From Vombatus ursinus (Eukaryota > Chordata > Mammalia > Diprotodontia > Vombatidae), in assembly GCF_900497805.2 (NCBI RefSeq), contig NW_020954551.1, positions 2,703,569-2,767,568 on the forward strand: a stretch of DNA of 64,000 nt, given 5' to 3'. Both the position numbers and the translations under genes were made by a program. Positions 26,201 to 41,700 of this stretch are shown here, one piece after another (position 1 is the first letter of the stretch; every line of letters begins with the position of its first letter). The notes beneath the pieces were generated by a model. It made no database searches. It was not told the origin of the DNA and saw only the letters and a list, made by a program, of their open reading frames with translations.

Positions 26201-29200
26201 GGGCTCCAGGCTTCTCTCTGGCTGCCCCCCAGGCCCGGAAGGCGCCCGTTGCCACCTCCTGGCTTCCCTGGCTTCTTCAGAGTCCATATTAAGATCCCAT
26301 CTCCTACAGGAAGCCTTTCCCAAGGCCTCTTCATTCTAATGCTTCCCGTCTTCTTATCACGTCCTATCTGTCTTGCAGAGAGTTGTTTGTATGTTTTGCA
26401 CCCATTTGTTTGTGGGTTCTCTCTCCCACTGAACTGGGAGCTCCTTGAGGGCAGAGGCTGGCCATTCTTTGTATCTCCAGCATTTAGCTCACTATCTGGC
26501 ACGTAGTAGGTGTTTGATGTGTATTTATTGATTGATTAAGCCAAGAGCATGTGACTAGAGCTCAGTAAACTACAGCAAGGTTAGGAGAAGGTGGAGTTCT
26601 GTCAGTGGGAGGGGGCTCAGGGTTGTTCTGATTGGGTAAATCCACACCCCGAAGACTAACCAGACAGCTGGATCACCCAGAGAGAGGCAGAGCTGGGGAC
26701 GTAGATGGCTGTCCACTTTCTAAGAATCGCAGGGAGCTTAGCATTGCCCCAGCACTGCTGCTCAATGGGATGGGGCATCCTAACCGCCAGGGTGAATATA
26801 TGGCTAGCCCAGTGGTTAAATACAACCAAGACAGCAGCAAAAATAAATAAAAAATTAGACTGGAGCTTAGGGAAGAGATCACAGCTGCACATATAGATTT
26901 GGTAGCCAGCTGCATATGAATAATAATTAAAGCCAAAGGCATGAATGAGATCACTAAGGGACAGAATGTAGACACAGAAGGGAACAGGACCATGGACAGA
27001 GCTTTGGGGGACAGACACATTTTAGGAGTATGAGGAGCAAGATGAACCAATGAGGATACCTGAAAGCCAGGGTTCAACAGGTAGGAAGAGAACAAGGACA
27101 GAGCCCATCATAGAAGGCAAGAGAGATGAGAATTCCAAGAAGGAAGCATGGGTCAATCATGTCTAAGGTAGAAAGTCAAGAGTTATGAGGACTGGGAAAA
27201 GGCCAATGAAGGAGGCCAAGTGAAAAGTCATTGAGGACAATTGAGCAGAATGGGGAGGAGAGAAGTCAGATTGTTGGGGAGTTTAAAGAGTGAGTGGGTG
27301 GAGAGAAAGGAAAGGCAGCCGGTATGGTCAATTCTTGGCTAGAAAGGGCAGATGTCTAGGATAATAGCAGGAGCAGGGAGGAGGGCCAATAGAAGCGGGG
27401 CACATGAAAATGTCAAAAAGATTAATGAAAACACTGACGGCGTAGTTCTTCTGTGCTAGAGAACCTGCTAATTAAAATTAATTAGCTCGCCATTAGAATT
27501 CGAACTTGAGAACAGAAATTGTTTTTGCCTTTCTTGGTATTATTAGTGCTTAACATAATGCCTAGCACATAGTATGCACTTAATATTTGTTGACTGTCTT
27601 GAAATTTGACCAATCAACAATTATTTATTAAGCACCTACTGTGTACCAGAAGCTGAATTAGGCACTGGACATAGGAAAACCAAGATGAAACAGTCTCTGC
27701 CTTCGAGGAGCTCACACTCTATATTCAACAGAAAAATAATGAGTGACAATAATTGGTTCTATTCATGTTAAAAATATAACCGGCCCCCTTCCAACCTTGC
27801 CAGTCTTCTGATACCTTGTTATTGTTCAGTCCTGTCTGACTTTACTATCCATGGTTTTTTGGTGGGCAAAGATAGAAGCATGGTTTGCCATTTCCTTCCC
27901 CATTGAATTAAGGCAAACAGAAGGCAAGTGACTTGCCCAGGGTCATGCAAGTAGTAAATATCTAAGATTGGGTTCAAACTCAGATCTTCCCAACTCCAGG
28001 CTCACTGAGCCACCTAGTTACCACTCTGACACCTTATTCATGCCCATGTACTCTGTGATCCAGTAACACTGGCCTCTTTGCTGTTCCTAGCACAAGACCC
28101 TCCACCTCCTAGCGCCATGCCTTGTCACTGGCTATCCGAGATGTCCTCCTCCTCATCTCTGCCTCTGGCTTCCTTCAACATTCACCTTCTGTAATCCCAC
28201 CTTCTGTAGAAGGCCTTTCCTGAGGGCAGCTAGGTGGCGCAGTGGATAGAGCTCTGGCCTTGGAGTCAGGAGGACCTGAGTTCAAATCCAGTCTCAGACC
28301 CTTGACACTTACTAGCTGTGTGACCCTGTGTAACCCCGATTGCCTAGCAAAAACAAAAACAACAACAACAATGACAAAAAAGGCCTTTCCTGGTCTCCCC
28401 CAACTCCCCCCAACCCCGTGCCTTCTTTCTGAGATTACCTCGAACCTACCAGACATCTATCTTCTCGTACATAGTCATTCGCATGTCGGGTAGATTATGC
28501 ATTTGTAGTAGTGACTGATGCACCTCAGATAGGGAGGAGGTGTGAGAGCATCCTCATTATTCAGAGCCACCACAGCCAGCGTCCAGCCCCCAGCCCCCTT
28601 ACCTTTGGGTCTTTGGCACAATACTTCATGACGTCCCTCCAATGTTTGTCCACCGTCTGGAACTGGCGCCCCTCCTCGGGCATCTGCTGCATGATGTCCT
28701 CAGAGCAGAAGATGGGCTCCAGGTACAGCCACTGAGCCTGAACTTTCAGCCACTCATCAATGGTTTCTTGGATTCTAATCAAACGGTCCTCCCAGGCCTT
28801 CAAATAATCACAGTTCCCAATTATGTAAAGATGATAAAAGACTGGGAACTTCTCTGAGACTCATTTGCCCCATCTGCAAAATGGGGACAATCCTATCTAC
28901 AGAATGTGTCCCCCAGGGTTGTTGGGAGCCATCTGATGCTCCGCAAACTTTAAGTCTCGACCTAAATGCCCATTCCTGTTAGGACCAGCCAGGTAGGACT
29001 GCTGCCAACCTTCCCAGGCACATGAGAATATAGCCTAGGTCAGGGGGGTTCAACCCAGAGAAAGAGTTTTTGTAGCTTCTGAAGTCTGTTAATAACCGTG
29101 ATGATTTGGGTAGCTTTCATTGTTTCTAACTCACATTTCTGAAAATGGGGTTTGCCATGGGAGATAATAAACTGCTGTCCAGGGTTAAAAAGAGTCCTGG

Positions 29201-32200
29201 ATCTCAGGACTCCAATCTGGACTGAAACCCTGGCACTGTCACATCCTGGCTGTGTGACTTTGGACAACTTCCTGTGCCCCTCAGAGTTTCTAAGTAGTGC
29301 AAGGTAGGGTGCAAGGAGGAGGAACTATGGCACCCCCCCACCAGCTAGTCAATACCATCACAGAAAATAAGGGGCAGATGATGGCAGGAACAGGGTATTA
29401 TTAATATGTCAATGAACTCAGAGAAACAGAGACTTGTATAAGGTGAGCGAAAACAAAGCAGGGTCAAAAGAACAAAACAGGAAAATATAGATGCGTGTAT
29501 GCATACAAATATAAATACGTGTGTGTTTTTTTTAATGCAATGGCCAATGCCAATACTACACGATAATCAAAGATAAAAGGCACATCCTTCCTTTCTGTTA
29601 CTAGTTCTTCAATTACAAAAGTGAAAAGGACAGGCTAGAGGATGATTTTGCATAAGTGTCTTCAGGCCACACAGAGAGGGTTATAAGGGGGTTTGTTTGG
29701 GAGCTACCCGCTGCATCCAAACAAAAAGATACTTACACATTTTTTAAAATTTCCACATTTTAAAAAATAACTTTGGGGGTTGGGGTTGGCCAATGATATG
29801 TGTACTCCATTCCTCATAGAGCTGTTGTGATAATGTCTATAGAAATGAAAAACAAGAGAAAAAGGAATGACCAGGCCCAAAGCCCCACTAACTCCACCTT
29901 GATCTCTTTTTCAAATGGCTTAATGAAGGGGGAGCCTCTCATCGTCTGAGTCTTGACGATCTGATCGTCCAGGATGGCCTGAATCTCATCCACGGCAGAA
30001 AGGATGCTGACTCCCGTGTCTCGATACGGACTGATGTGAAAGGTGATGTCATCCCATGTGTTGATCATAACGTGCATGGCTTTCTCTAAGGAAAACTCCT
30101 AGGAAGACAGAGAGACAGACAGGTTGTAGTCAAGGTACTGGTTCCTTCTCTGAAGCAGGCGACCTAAGTTCTCATCTTGGTTCAGCCAGTGAGCCAGCTA
30201 TTCTATGACCCTGAGAAAAGCATTTAACCCTTTCTGGGCCGCCATTTCCCCATTTATACAAGGAGGGAGCTCACAGGATAATCAAAGGGTTGCTCTAGAG
30301 AGGAACTCAGAGATCACCTAGTCCAGCTTCCTCATTTCACAGATGAGGCCTCTGGGGAACCTATGCTCCTATCCAACATTCCTGGAACATTCTAAGGTTT
30401 TTCAAAGCACTTTACAAATAAATCTCATTTAATCTGTATGACAACCTGATGAGGCAGGCGCTAGTTTTACCCTATTTTATAGATAAAGTGGAGAGATGTC
30501 AAATAACTTGGCTAGAGTCCCACCTAGCATGCTTCAAACTCAGGTCTTCCTGACTCTATCCTGCACCTCCCAGCTGTCCCCAAAACAGAAAGCAATAATG
30601 TGATACATCTTTAAATGCCAAGGAACGATATGATAGCCCATTCTCTGATCAGCATCATCCTGGTCAATAAAGTAAAGATTGCTCCCCTGCACCCCCCAAA
30701 GACACCACAGAGACAGTGATGTCAGCCCACACTGGGATCTCATACCTTTATGCTTTCCTCCTTACCTTGCTCGCCCCAGCACTGATGACTTCAAATTTTT
30801 CCAGGTACGGGGCAAGATTTAGCTTTAATACTTTTCTGAGAGTGGTCCCTGAACCCGGAGTTAAATCATATCCTACAATTTCCGACATCTCTTTCCAGTG
30901 GCGAGCTCTCAAACCTGGATTACACAGGATTGTGACAGTAGGGATGTATTCCTAATTATGAGGAAAACATATTAATGTTATTATTAAAAAGCAATGCAAT
31001 ATTGCCTACTTCACTGAGACACATGTTTTAAAGATATGACCAAACATAAACTCATTCAACTGTCCTGTTCCCCAATAGCTAAGCTGAATTTCTCTACATT
31101 TTAAAAAAAAATTTTGCTTACTTACCAAAACACTTATTTTTAGGAGCAATATTCCTATTTGTCTACTAAGGTAACAACACCCTTCCCCTCTGACTCATTT
31201 CTCCAGGTGTCTTATCCCTGTTCAGCTCAAACCTACCCTTCCCTGTCCCTCCTGTGCTCTCTTCTCCTCTTCTGGCGTGTCCTTTGGAAGCCCCCATTCT
31301 ACCATAAAGATGCTTCCCTTCATTCTCCACCTCTTCCTGTTCCACTCTTCCCATCCCCTGGTTACCTCCTTTCCCACTCCATCCCTGGCCACTCTCTCTA
31401 GTACTGGATGTTACTTCTTTCCTCCCTGCCCCCACATCCCCACACCAAAACCCATGCCTCTCCCAAACTTCCAGAACTTAGCACAGGGTGACACAGAGTG
31501 GCCTCCTAATAAATGTCTAATGACTTACTTCCCTATTTCCGTCAAGAACACCACCATTCTTCCAGCTTCCCAACCTCTGTTATCCTCACTCCTTACTCTC
31601 CTCCTTCACCTCAAACATCCAGTTAGGGGCCAAACCCTATTGTTTCTACCTCTCATCTCCCCAGCCTCCAGTCCACCATCTGACCTCTTCCCTCAGTGGA
31701 AGGACATATAGGTAAGTACAAGCAGTGGCCTGGAGTCCAGCAATGACAGTAAGGGAGTTGACCAGACGGCCATCCCCCAAATTTGGTGCTAGTATCTATG
31801 GAATCAAAAAAGGAACCAGGCAAAAATCTCTAGTATGTTGGGTAGATCTCCATGAAGGATTTGCTGAAAGATGCGCCTGATTCACATGGCATAAGACGAA
31901 TGAATGAATGAATGGGCTGTGATGTGGAGAGAGTTCTCACATTCACGGAGAGGAAGATGCCCTTAAGAACAGAAAAACAATGGCCAAATGCTAAGTGGTG
32001 GAGGGCTATCACTACCTTAGGTCCTAGCTTTCAGATCCCAGGAGTCTGTGTTCTGAGGACTATCAAGAAAAGAAAAAGGAAGAGAGAAGAGCATTGTTAA
32101 GTGATAGAGGTAAAAAAAAAAAAAGGCACATGGGATGTGCTGGGGACAGCAAGGTGACCAGCAGTTCTAAAATGGAGGGGAGGGCTCATGCCAGAAAGTT

Positions 32201-35200
32201 GTGGTGAGTAAGGAAGAACCAAAATATGGAGGGCTTTGAATGCCGCCCAAAAGAATTTCCCCTTGATTTACCAGACAGAGTGAACAGGCTTGTCCCGTGC
32301 CTGGAGTGCACTGTCTCTTTTCCTCTGCTTCTTGGAATCAACAGTTTCCTTCAAAGCTCAGCTCAAAGGCCACTTCCTCCGTGAGGACTTTCCTGATGCT
32401 CTTGGCCACTAAAAATCATCTTGCACTTACTGGCATATGCTTTGTATTTACTTAGATGTGCACCTGTTGTTTTGGGTTTTTTTTCCCCCAACAGAATGTA
32501 AGCTCCTTAAGGGCAGGGCCAGATTTTATCTTTGTATCCCTGGAGCCAGCCCAGAAAGCACTTCCTAGGTGCTGACTGATAGTTGGTTGATTGACTGAGG
32601 GGAATGCTCTACTGGTCTCATGTCACTGGTCTCCTACCTTGAAGCTTCTGATCTGCTCCATGACCGCAGAACACATCACTACTGTCGGGTTATCTTTAAT
32701 GTCTTCCTCTATTTTCTCATCTATTACAGATCGCTTTCCTGCTGCCTTTCTTTTTTCTTGGGCTTCTTTCTTTTGCTTCAACTGGAAGAACCTCAGGCTC
32801 TTGTAAATTTCTCTAAAAAATTCATCCACATCAGTTTCCATGCTTTCTCCATTAAGGTCCAGAAAGCCTCCATCCATCCACCTGGAAGGAAGGGGAAATT
32901 ACAGACAACTCCTAAGAGCTTTTGAGCTAGAAGGGGCCTTAACCATCAACTTGTTATATCCCTTCAGGTTTGCAGATGAGGAAACTGAGATCCCGAGAGG
33001 CTAAGGGATTGTTACACAGCCAGCCAGAGGCAGAACCAGAGGGAGGACTCAGGGCACTTATGCTGGCTCCTAAGTCCACCCTTCAGTTTCCTCATCTGTA
33101 AAATGAAGGAGTTGGCTAATCTGGCTTCTAAGATTCCTTCCAGCCTGAAATCTATGATCTCTTGATCCTATGAATAGCAAAGTGTAAAGCTCACACAATT
33201 TTTTTAAAACCCACAAATATGAATGTATTCAGTATGTGCGTCTCAAAAACAGCCAAACACACTGGACTGAGTTCATTCATATACAAGTAAGTTCCATTTC
33301 GAATCATTTGTCCAAAAGAAATAAAATTGATTGGCATTTTGAGCTTTTCACAGGTTTCATTTAAATAGTTAGTTCTCTTTCCCAAGTTACAATTACCGTT
33401 TTTCTGTCCGCTGCCACCTCAAAATGAAAGAAAAGAACTTCTGATACGGCTCCACACTGACTTTCAGCTTGTCCAGTTCTGGGTATTTTGTCAATTCCCA
33501 CTTCAAGAGTCCCTCTTCTTTATTAATGAAAGCCACCATATCTTCTGCCTCTTGAATACGTTTCTGCAGCACTCTCACATCCGTCACATACTAAAAGCAA
33601 GCAACATTTCTCTTGAGAAGTGTTTGGGTGAGATTAGAGAAACAGCAATGCATGATTCTAACAGCCCAGAATATTGAGCAGACTCAAATAAACTTATATT
33701 TACTAAGCATAAATAGCAAGTATTTACTAAGCACCTACTATGTGAGGGGCACTTCACAGTCTTACACTTGAGTTAAAAAAAAAAAATCAACCTCACAAGT
33801 GCCAAGGTGGGGGAGGCATGGCTAGATAGCCGTCTGTCTAAGAAAGAACTGGGGGTGTTAGTGGACCCCAAGCTCAATCTAAGCCAAAATTGAGATCTAT
33901 GAAAACCAAAGCCACCTCCAGCTGCACTGAGGGAAGTGTAATGTTCAGAACTAGAGAGGCGAGAGTCAGTTCTGCGTGCCACAAATTAGGAAAGATACTG
34001 ATATGGCAGAAAGCACCCTGGAGAAGCTTCCTAACAAGTGGAACAGGTCAGAGGGAGGGCTGGTGGGCCAGACGTCATGGCGGGCCTTCCAGCAGAGGCA
34101 AGAGAGAGAATATTTATCCAGAGACGGACTAGCCAGAACAGTCTCCAAGGCGTGATGCTCACTCTGGATGCTCCCTGAGGGCAGGGCCTGATACACTGCC
34201 ATCTTTGTCTCTCCAGAAAATGTCACTGTGCCAGAGCATTTAACAATGCTCGCTGGATTGAATAAACTAGACAACTTTCCTAATTAAGAACTGTATTTTT
34301 ACTGGGAAGAGGGGCTGGGTGGGAGCTGGGGGTAGGGGGGAGAGAAAATGATCCTCATGATGCTATCCAAGTGTTTTAAATAGCTGCTAACATGTACCCA
34401 TAATAAATAGTGACTAAAATAAATTAAACCAAGCCGTGAACAGAACAGCAGGGCCACAGTTTGCTTATGGTATCAACAGGATCTTAGCTTTTTAAAACAA
34501 CGCAAGTTTTTCTACCATTAAGTTTTAGAAATGAGACGTGGAATAAGACCTGTGATTTCAATAGTATAGGGAACTCCCAGGGAGGAAATTCCCTCTCCCA
34601 GTCCAAATGGATGCCTGCCCTCTACCTTCTAATCTTAGAAAGCTCCTGAGATCATTGAGATGTTACGTGACTTGTCCTGGATCACACAGCTAGTGTATGA
34701 AAGAGGTAGGAGCTGAGCCCAGGACCTTCTGACTGACCCAGAGGCCGTTCTCTGACAGCATGGGTGTGTCTGACCTGCTGCATCCGCTCCAACTCTGCAT
34801 ATTCCATAAACTCTCCCATGCGCCGAGTTTCCTTTTCAACCTCCAGAATAAGTTTTTCCCTCTTGGTCACCAAGTCGGTCTCGCCTTTCCGCTTGGCATT
34901 CTCAATGAGCTTTGCAAAACAGAATTGGGTTGTGTTAATGACCTCATCACATTTAGCAAACAGGCCAAAGAAACATCTAACTGCCAAGTGTGGTAATGAA
35001 AACAGAGAGAGAGAGAGGCAAGAAAATAAAATATTACCGGCTGCAAGTTATCAAAATGCAGGGCTGTCGACAGAACTCGCTGTGTAAGCTGGTTTTGCCC
35101 AATCAATTGATAATCAATCAATAAACACTTATTAAGCCAATGTATGTGTGCCAGGCACTGTGCTAAGCACTGGGGATACGAAAAGGCAAAAGATGGTCCC

Positions 35201-38200
35201 TGCCCTCAAGGAGCTGACAATCTAATGAAGGAGATATTGTTACAAGGGAGGGTAAGATATACTAGAAAATAATGAGTGAAAACAAAAGGCTTCAATATTT
35301 TTTAAAAACGTAAAACACTCACAAGACCTAGCAGCTTCTACTCTAAAAGACGGTAGGTCTTGGAACATTACATTTTGAACAACAAAAGAGCTAGGGTTGC
35401 ATCCAAGAACAGTTTACCCAGCAAAATTGAGTACGATCCTGAATTTAAAAAAAAAAATTACTAAGAAAACCCCAAATGGGTCAGAGTCAGACAAGACTGA
35501 AAATGACAGCAACAACAAAGTGTCTTCTAACTTTAAAGCCTGTGACCCCTAAGTAAAATAAGGGAGGAAACGATTCAAAAATGCTCTGAGGGGAGTAAAA
35601 ATCACCCTATCATCGATATAAATACTTATTAAAAATGTGAAATTCAGACATAAGTGTCATTGGGCCATGAATTAGCTTTAGGCATATTGGGTGTTGGAGA
35701 TGCATACGATTTCATTGAGTGTGTGTGCGTGTGTATACATATACATATATATATATATACACATATACGCAGAGAATATAGATATATCTATAGAAATATA
35801 TATGTATATGTACATTTATATATAAAGTTTGCAAAGCACTACAAAATTCTCCCCCTTTGTCCTCCCACACAATCCTGCGAGATACATTTCACAGTTAATC
35901 TTATCCCTATTCTACACATGAGAAAACCGGAAATCAAGGAGGTGAACTTGGGAGGAGGTCCCTGCCCACAGCCACACAAAGCGTTAAAGGCAAGATTTGA
36001 GCCTATTTGGGGTTTTCTTGGCAAAAATACTGGAATAGTTTGCCATTTCCTTCTCCAGCTCATCTTACAGATGAGACAAACAGGGTGAAGTAACTTGCCC
36101 AGGGTCACACAGCTCCTAAGTGTCTGAGGCCAGATTTGAACTTCTTCCTGACTTCAGGCCTAGCACCCTGTGCACTATGGTGCCCCCTAGCTGCCCAATT
36201 TGACTTTCCTTCAAAATCATGACCAATTATTTTAAAAGTTGACTAGCCAGCCAAGCCCCATGAGCACCAGGAATGTCCTGAGAGCACACACGCTGGAAAC
36301 ATACCTACCTCATCATTTTCATCGAAGATGGGATTAATGTTCTGGGGCCACAGGAGAACTCTGGCATTTAAATCTAAATCCTCAGGGGGAAATATGAAAA
36401 CATCCAACAAGTAATTCATCCGGCGCTGGCATTCCTACAAAACAAAGGAGAATTTCTGTTTCTGTCCTGGTATAATATACTACACAGCAAATCTAAGACC
36501 TTATTTTTTTTTAAGTGGAAATAGAATGCAGATTCTAACACTGACTAGTATCTTTATTAATTACATTTTCAATTACAAGCATTTATTTTGTTTCCACCAC
36601 AGCAGGACAAGGGGTAAGTTCATAGTAAGTAGGCAAACATTAACTAGTGTCCTGTCCAAGTTTAGGCCTGAGGCAGCGTGGCGTGTTGGGCAACCCAAAC
36701 AGAGAGATCTCAATTCCAGGCCTAGGGCAGCCACTCATCCTCAGTGACTTCCCCTCCACCCACAGACCACAGAATGTTAGCTCCAGCAGGACCCTTCTGT
36801 GGGACTCCAGGCAAATCACTTGACCTCTACCTGCCTCAGTTTCCTCATCTGTAAAATGGGGATCATAATAGCATCTTTCTCCCAGGGTAGCCATGAAGAT
36901 CAAATGAGATAATCTGCACAGTGATGGGCACAGAGTAGGTGCTATATAAATGCTACTATTATCATCATCGTCATCATCATCATTATTATTATTATTAGGT
37001 GATTGGTGACCTTTTGCTTTAGCTTACTCTAGAAACACAGACTCCTATCCCTGTATCCCCAGCTCCGAAAGGCGAGGTTTCATCTCTTGCAGGGGTCCAA
37101 GGCTCTACAACCTTCTTAGGTACCTCCTCACCTTCTTTCTCCCTCCTTCCCCTTGCTTTCCAGCTCTCCTTTAGGTACTGGCTTCTCCCAATAGAATGTA
37201 AGCTCCTTGAGGGCAGGGATTGTCTTATTTGCTTGTATTTGTTTACCTGGCTCTTAGCACAGTCTCTAGAACACAGTAAGTGCTTAATCAATGCTTTTGT
37301 GTCTATTTACCCAGTAGGCACTTTAAAAATGCTTGTTGATTGATTGAACTGAATTCAAAGAAGGGCTTTTAAACCAACTCATCTAATAGACTACAAGTTT
37401 TCCTCTCGAGTTGGGCAATGTTCCCTATTTTAGCTGAAGTACAACCGAACTCATCCCAAGGAAAAGAAAAGTGATGTAGGGTTTCTTGGTGGTGTTACAC
37501 CCCTAATATCACAAATAATCAAAATTTTGCTGAATGACCTCACTGATGTTTAAATCTACCAATCAATCGGCAAACATTTATGGAACACCTATTATGTGCC
37601 AGAAACAATGTTAGCCGTTACAGATACAAAGACAAAAAAACAAAGCGCCCCCTGCCCTCAAAAAGTTTGTATTCTGTAGGGGGAAACAAGTAGAAATGTA
37701 AGCACATATGAAACATATATAAATACAAGATAACACAGGAACATGGGGAGGCATGAACAGCTTGTGGGTGAATGAGCAGAGAGAGGAAACAGCAAAGGCC
37801 TCATGCAGGAGAAGGACCTTGAGAGCTCAGCTTGGAAATATATGAAAAACCAAAGACTTGGGTCTTTTGTACCAAGTTCAAAAATATTACAAAAGACAAA
37901 AAAAATAATTCTCACTGTACAAATAGCGCGCCTGAAAAAGCGACAAGCATTTTACCTGGATTCTTAGCGCCAGTTCCTGGACACCTTTAGTCCTGGCATT
38001 TTCCACATAGCTTATCAGCTCCATCATTTCCTCTGTTGTTTCAGGAACTTTCAGTGCATGTTCTTTAATATTTTCAAATTCGATGCAAATACTGTAAATG
38101 ACACCGAGTTTCAATATTTTTCTGCCAATACACTTTGTACTAAATCCAACAACTGTGAATTACTAGAACTACGATAGTTTAGAAGATGAACACCAGGTTT

Positions 38201-38740
38201 CTAACACAAGTTACTCTTTCTTCAAACAGACCTGGTCTGTAACCCAGGATTTATCTGAAATAAGCAGAGGCCAAGGCCTGCCTTTTATAAACCATTCAAC
38301 CATAGGACATGAGCTGTTTTTGCAGGAGCAGTGATGGGTTCACACTGACCGATGGCATCTTTTCTAGCAGAATGCCCCAGGTGACCAATGGCTTGCGTTT
38401 TGCAAAATGGTTGGTCAGGGCTGGGTGAGATTCTACCCTTCCTCAGGACCTTATCATCACCCAGAGAGGAAATAAGCCATAGCTCATTAACAACTACACT
38501 GAGATCAGAGAGTACTCAGAAAGGGGAAGTTTGAATACCTCCAAAATCTAAAGCAGCATTTTCTTAGATACAAATCATTTTAATACACCATCTACTTAGA
38601 ACATTTGTGTGTATCTATGTGTGTATTTATATGTATGTATGTATGAGTGTGTGTTTACATGTATGTATGTGTATATGTATATACACATATATATATAGCA
38701 GAATAGATAAAGGTATAATTCCTACTTCCTGCATATAGTG

Positions 38741-38779
<39 letters not shown>

Positions 38780-41700
38780 CTCTTATTGGAACTCTGCTCA
38801 AGAACAAGAAGGATTCTGAAGTATTTGGGGCATTTTCCCACCTCCTCAGTCCATACCCCTTCTCTTCCCTCCCGAAACTGTCTACAAGAAACACAAGAGT
38901 TTTCAAAGAAAGGAAGTGGAATAGGATTAATATGAAATGCACTAACTGGGTGCTTTTCTGTCTATCCTGTGTCAGCTCTTCTCAGTGAGGTCTTGTCATT
39001 TTGCTTAAAGGACATGGAATTTCCAAAATATCCTAGGCTCTCCTCACCCTATTAGCACAGTCACTCACTCTCACACACAAGGACCTAGTTGGGGATTTTT
39101 GAGGGGTACCAGATCTGAGGTTTCATTAGTATAGTGAACTCGCAACAAGAAAACTCCCTATACAGATATGAGTCAGCACCTTCCCTGCAATTTATAGCCA
39201 CACAAAGTTTCCTGGAGAACAGAGAAGTGAAGCAATATCTCAGAGAAAGAACACGAACAGAGGTTTTCATGATTCTGCCAGCTCTCTGGGCATACCATTG
39301 GTGTCCATCTCCATGCCACTGTCACCTCTGTTCCCAGCTCCATTGCAAGTCTCTCCAGGGCAAAGAACTCATGTGCTCTTGACAGAGCCAAACAAAGATA
39401 AAGGGAATTCAAAGCAAGCGCACTAACCTGGTTCCCAAAGAAAATTTGAGTGCAGATGACCCAGATTTGCAAAGGACCTGACCAAAAAATCACTAAAGAG
39501 ATAACTGAAAAGTCACAGGTAGCCCTAAAGAAAGCGGGGTCTCAGAAGGTTGCTGTAGCCCTGTCAGTTCAAGATGCTGATAAATTAGCTCCAGCTACAC
39601 CCAGTACACACCATCTCAGCAAGGAGTGGCTTTCAGCTCTGGAGTTAAGCGGAGTTATTCAGATGGTGGAAATATAGAATGATTCAATAGAGCCTCCAAG
39701 ATCTAAAATTAACCAGAAATGCATATCATTTGGGTTCCCCTTCCTTGGTTATACATGTCTGTAATGCCCAACATAATCAATAGATACTTAATGTGCTGAC
39801 ACTAGCTAGAATCATCCAAGAGTTAATATGAGCCAAAGATAGGCTCCATTCCTAGAATTCAAAACATGGGTTGGAAAACCATTCTACTCACCTCTCATTT
39901 TCATTTCTGTGCTTTGTAGCTATGTCATTCAAGAGCAAATTTGCATAGCTTTTTACTTTATTTACCAGTCCCTCCTTCAAATCATCACAGTCCAAACGCA
40001 CCATGGGGAAGTGAGCCAAATTCGGCAGCATCATGATTTCTTTAGCAAGGTTTGAAAAGTATTCTATCAGCTTAAAAGTTAGACAAGAGAAAGGATGTTG
40101 CAAATGAATGATGAAAACATAATTTATCATTGATTTTTTTAAAAAGGTTACATATAGTACTTAAGTGAAATTCTCATCTTACTGATTTACAATTCTAAGC
40201 TAATTTTTCTATAGCTGCCTGAAAAATTTTTCCTTCGATGGGCTCTAATGGATAGCCAATGGAGCTGTAAATTGGACCAATCATTTTGGAAAGTAATTTG
40301 GGGCTGGGTTGTGTATGATGGGGCGATTCTAAAAAACAAAATCCGGCAGGAAAAGAAAAAAAAGGAGAAATTATCTCACAAAAATGGGGTGTGAAAAGAA
40401 CTGATACAGAGGAAACAGGTGGGGTAGAAGATTGTTGGAACTTGCTCTTATGGGATCTGAGCTGAAGAGGGGACAACTTGTACATCTATCCGGAGGGGTG
40501 TAAAAGTCTTCTGGACTTGTAGAGAGGCGAGTGAACTGGGGGACAGGCTAGGGGAGGGACTTTTAGCTTTTTCGATTAAGATTTAGGAGGGTGGAAGAAA
40601 AAATAATGAAGGGATTCTTACAGGGCTGGATAGAATAAGGAATAGGAGCGTAAGGGGAAAAGATAAGGTAACTGGAATAGGGTAAAAACAGACACTGAGA
40701 AGGACAACAGTTAGTAAAAGGAGGGAAATTCACAAACAAGTCATTATAACTTTGAATGTGAATGGAATGAACTCACCCAAAAAACAGAAATGGAGAGCAG
40801 AATGGATTAAAAATCAGAATCCAACAATATGTTGTTTACAGAAACACATTTTGAATGAGAGATACACACAGAATTCAAAATAGAGAGTTGGAGTAGAATT
40901 TATTGTGCTTCAGCTGATGCAAAAAAGGCCAGGCTAGCAATTATGATCTCAGACAAAGTTATGGCTAAAATAGATTTAATTAAAAGAGATAAATAAGGTA
41001 ACTACATTTTGATAAAAGGCACCATAGACAATGAAGCAATGTCAATACTGAACCTATATGCTCCAAATACTATAGTATCTAAATTTTTAAAAGAAAAGTT
41101 AAATGAATTACAGGTGGAGATAGATAATAGTACTATAACAGTGGGGGACTTTGATCTTCCCCTCTCAGAACCAGATAAATCTAACCAAAAAATAAATAAG
41201 GAATAAGTCAAGAAAGCAAATAGAATTTTAGATAAGCTAGATATGATAGCTATCTGGAGAAAGGAATACACCTTTTTTTCAGCAGTTTATGGTACCTTTA
41301 CAAAGACTGACCACATATTAGTACATAAAAATTTTATAGTTAAAAGTAGAAAAACAGAAATATTAAAAGTAACCTTTTCAGATCACAAGGCAATAAAAAT
41401 TCTATTTAATAAGGGACCACAGAAACATAGATTAAGAACTAACTAGAGATTAAACAACCTAATCTTAAAGAATGAGAGGGTTAAAGAACAAATCATATTT
41501 TCTTACAAGTCAATAATTTCATTGAACAGAATGACAATAAGGAGACAACATATCAACACCTATGAGCAACACCAAAAGCAGTGATTAGAAGAAAACTGAT
41601 ACCTCTAAATGATTACATCAATAAAACAGAGAAAGAGTAGACCAATGAATTGGGTAGGTAATTAAAAAAAGAAACTAGAAAAAGAAGAAACTAAAAATCC

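Larger units (their letters stand above)
27780..28500 (+). mobile_element. L2 LINE 3' region carrying two SINE insertions
   Basis: L2 pieces at 27780-27825, 28021-28222 and 28380-28500 (for example ccatgtactctgtgatccag) read as one element once the SINEs are set aside. Confidence 0.7.

Noticed and set aside
25402-26292. 296-codon plus-strand ORF
   Set aside because: It is the antisense shadow of GC-rich dynein exons w17/w18 plus an L2 end. The minus strand carries the conserved protein.
40190-40330. Possible extra dynein exon (minus ORF ending IEKLA)
   Set aside because: The plus strand resembles part of an L1 3' end (aattggaccaatcattttgg). It has no dynein similarity and w7-w8 already join in phase without it.
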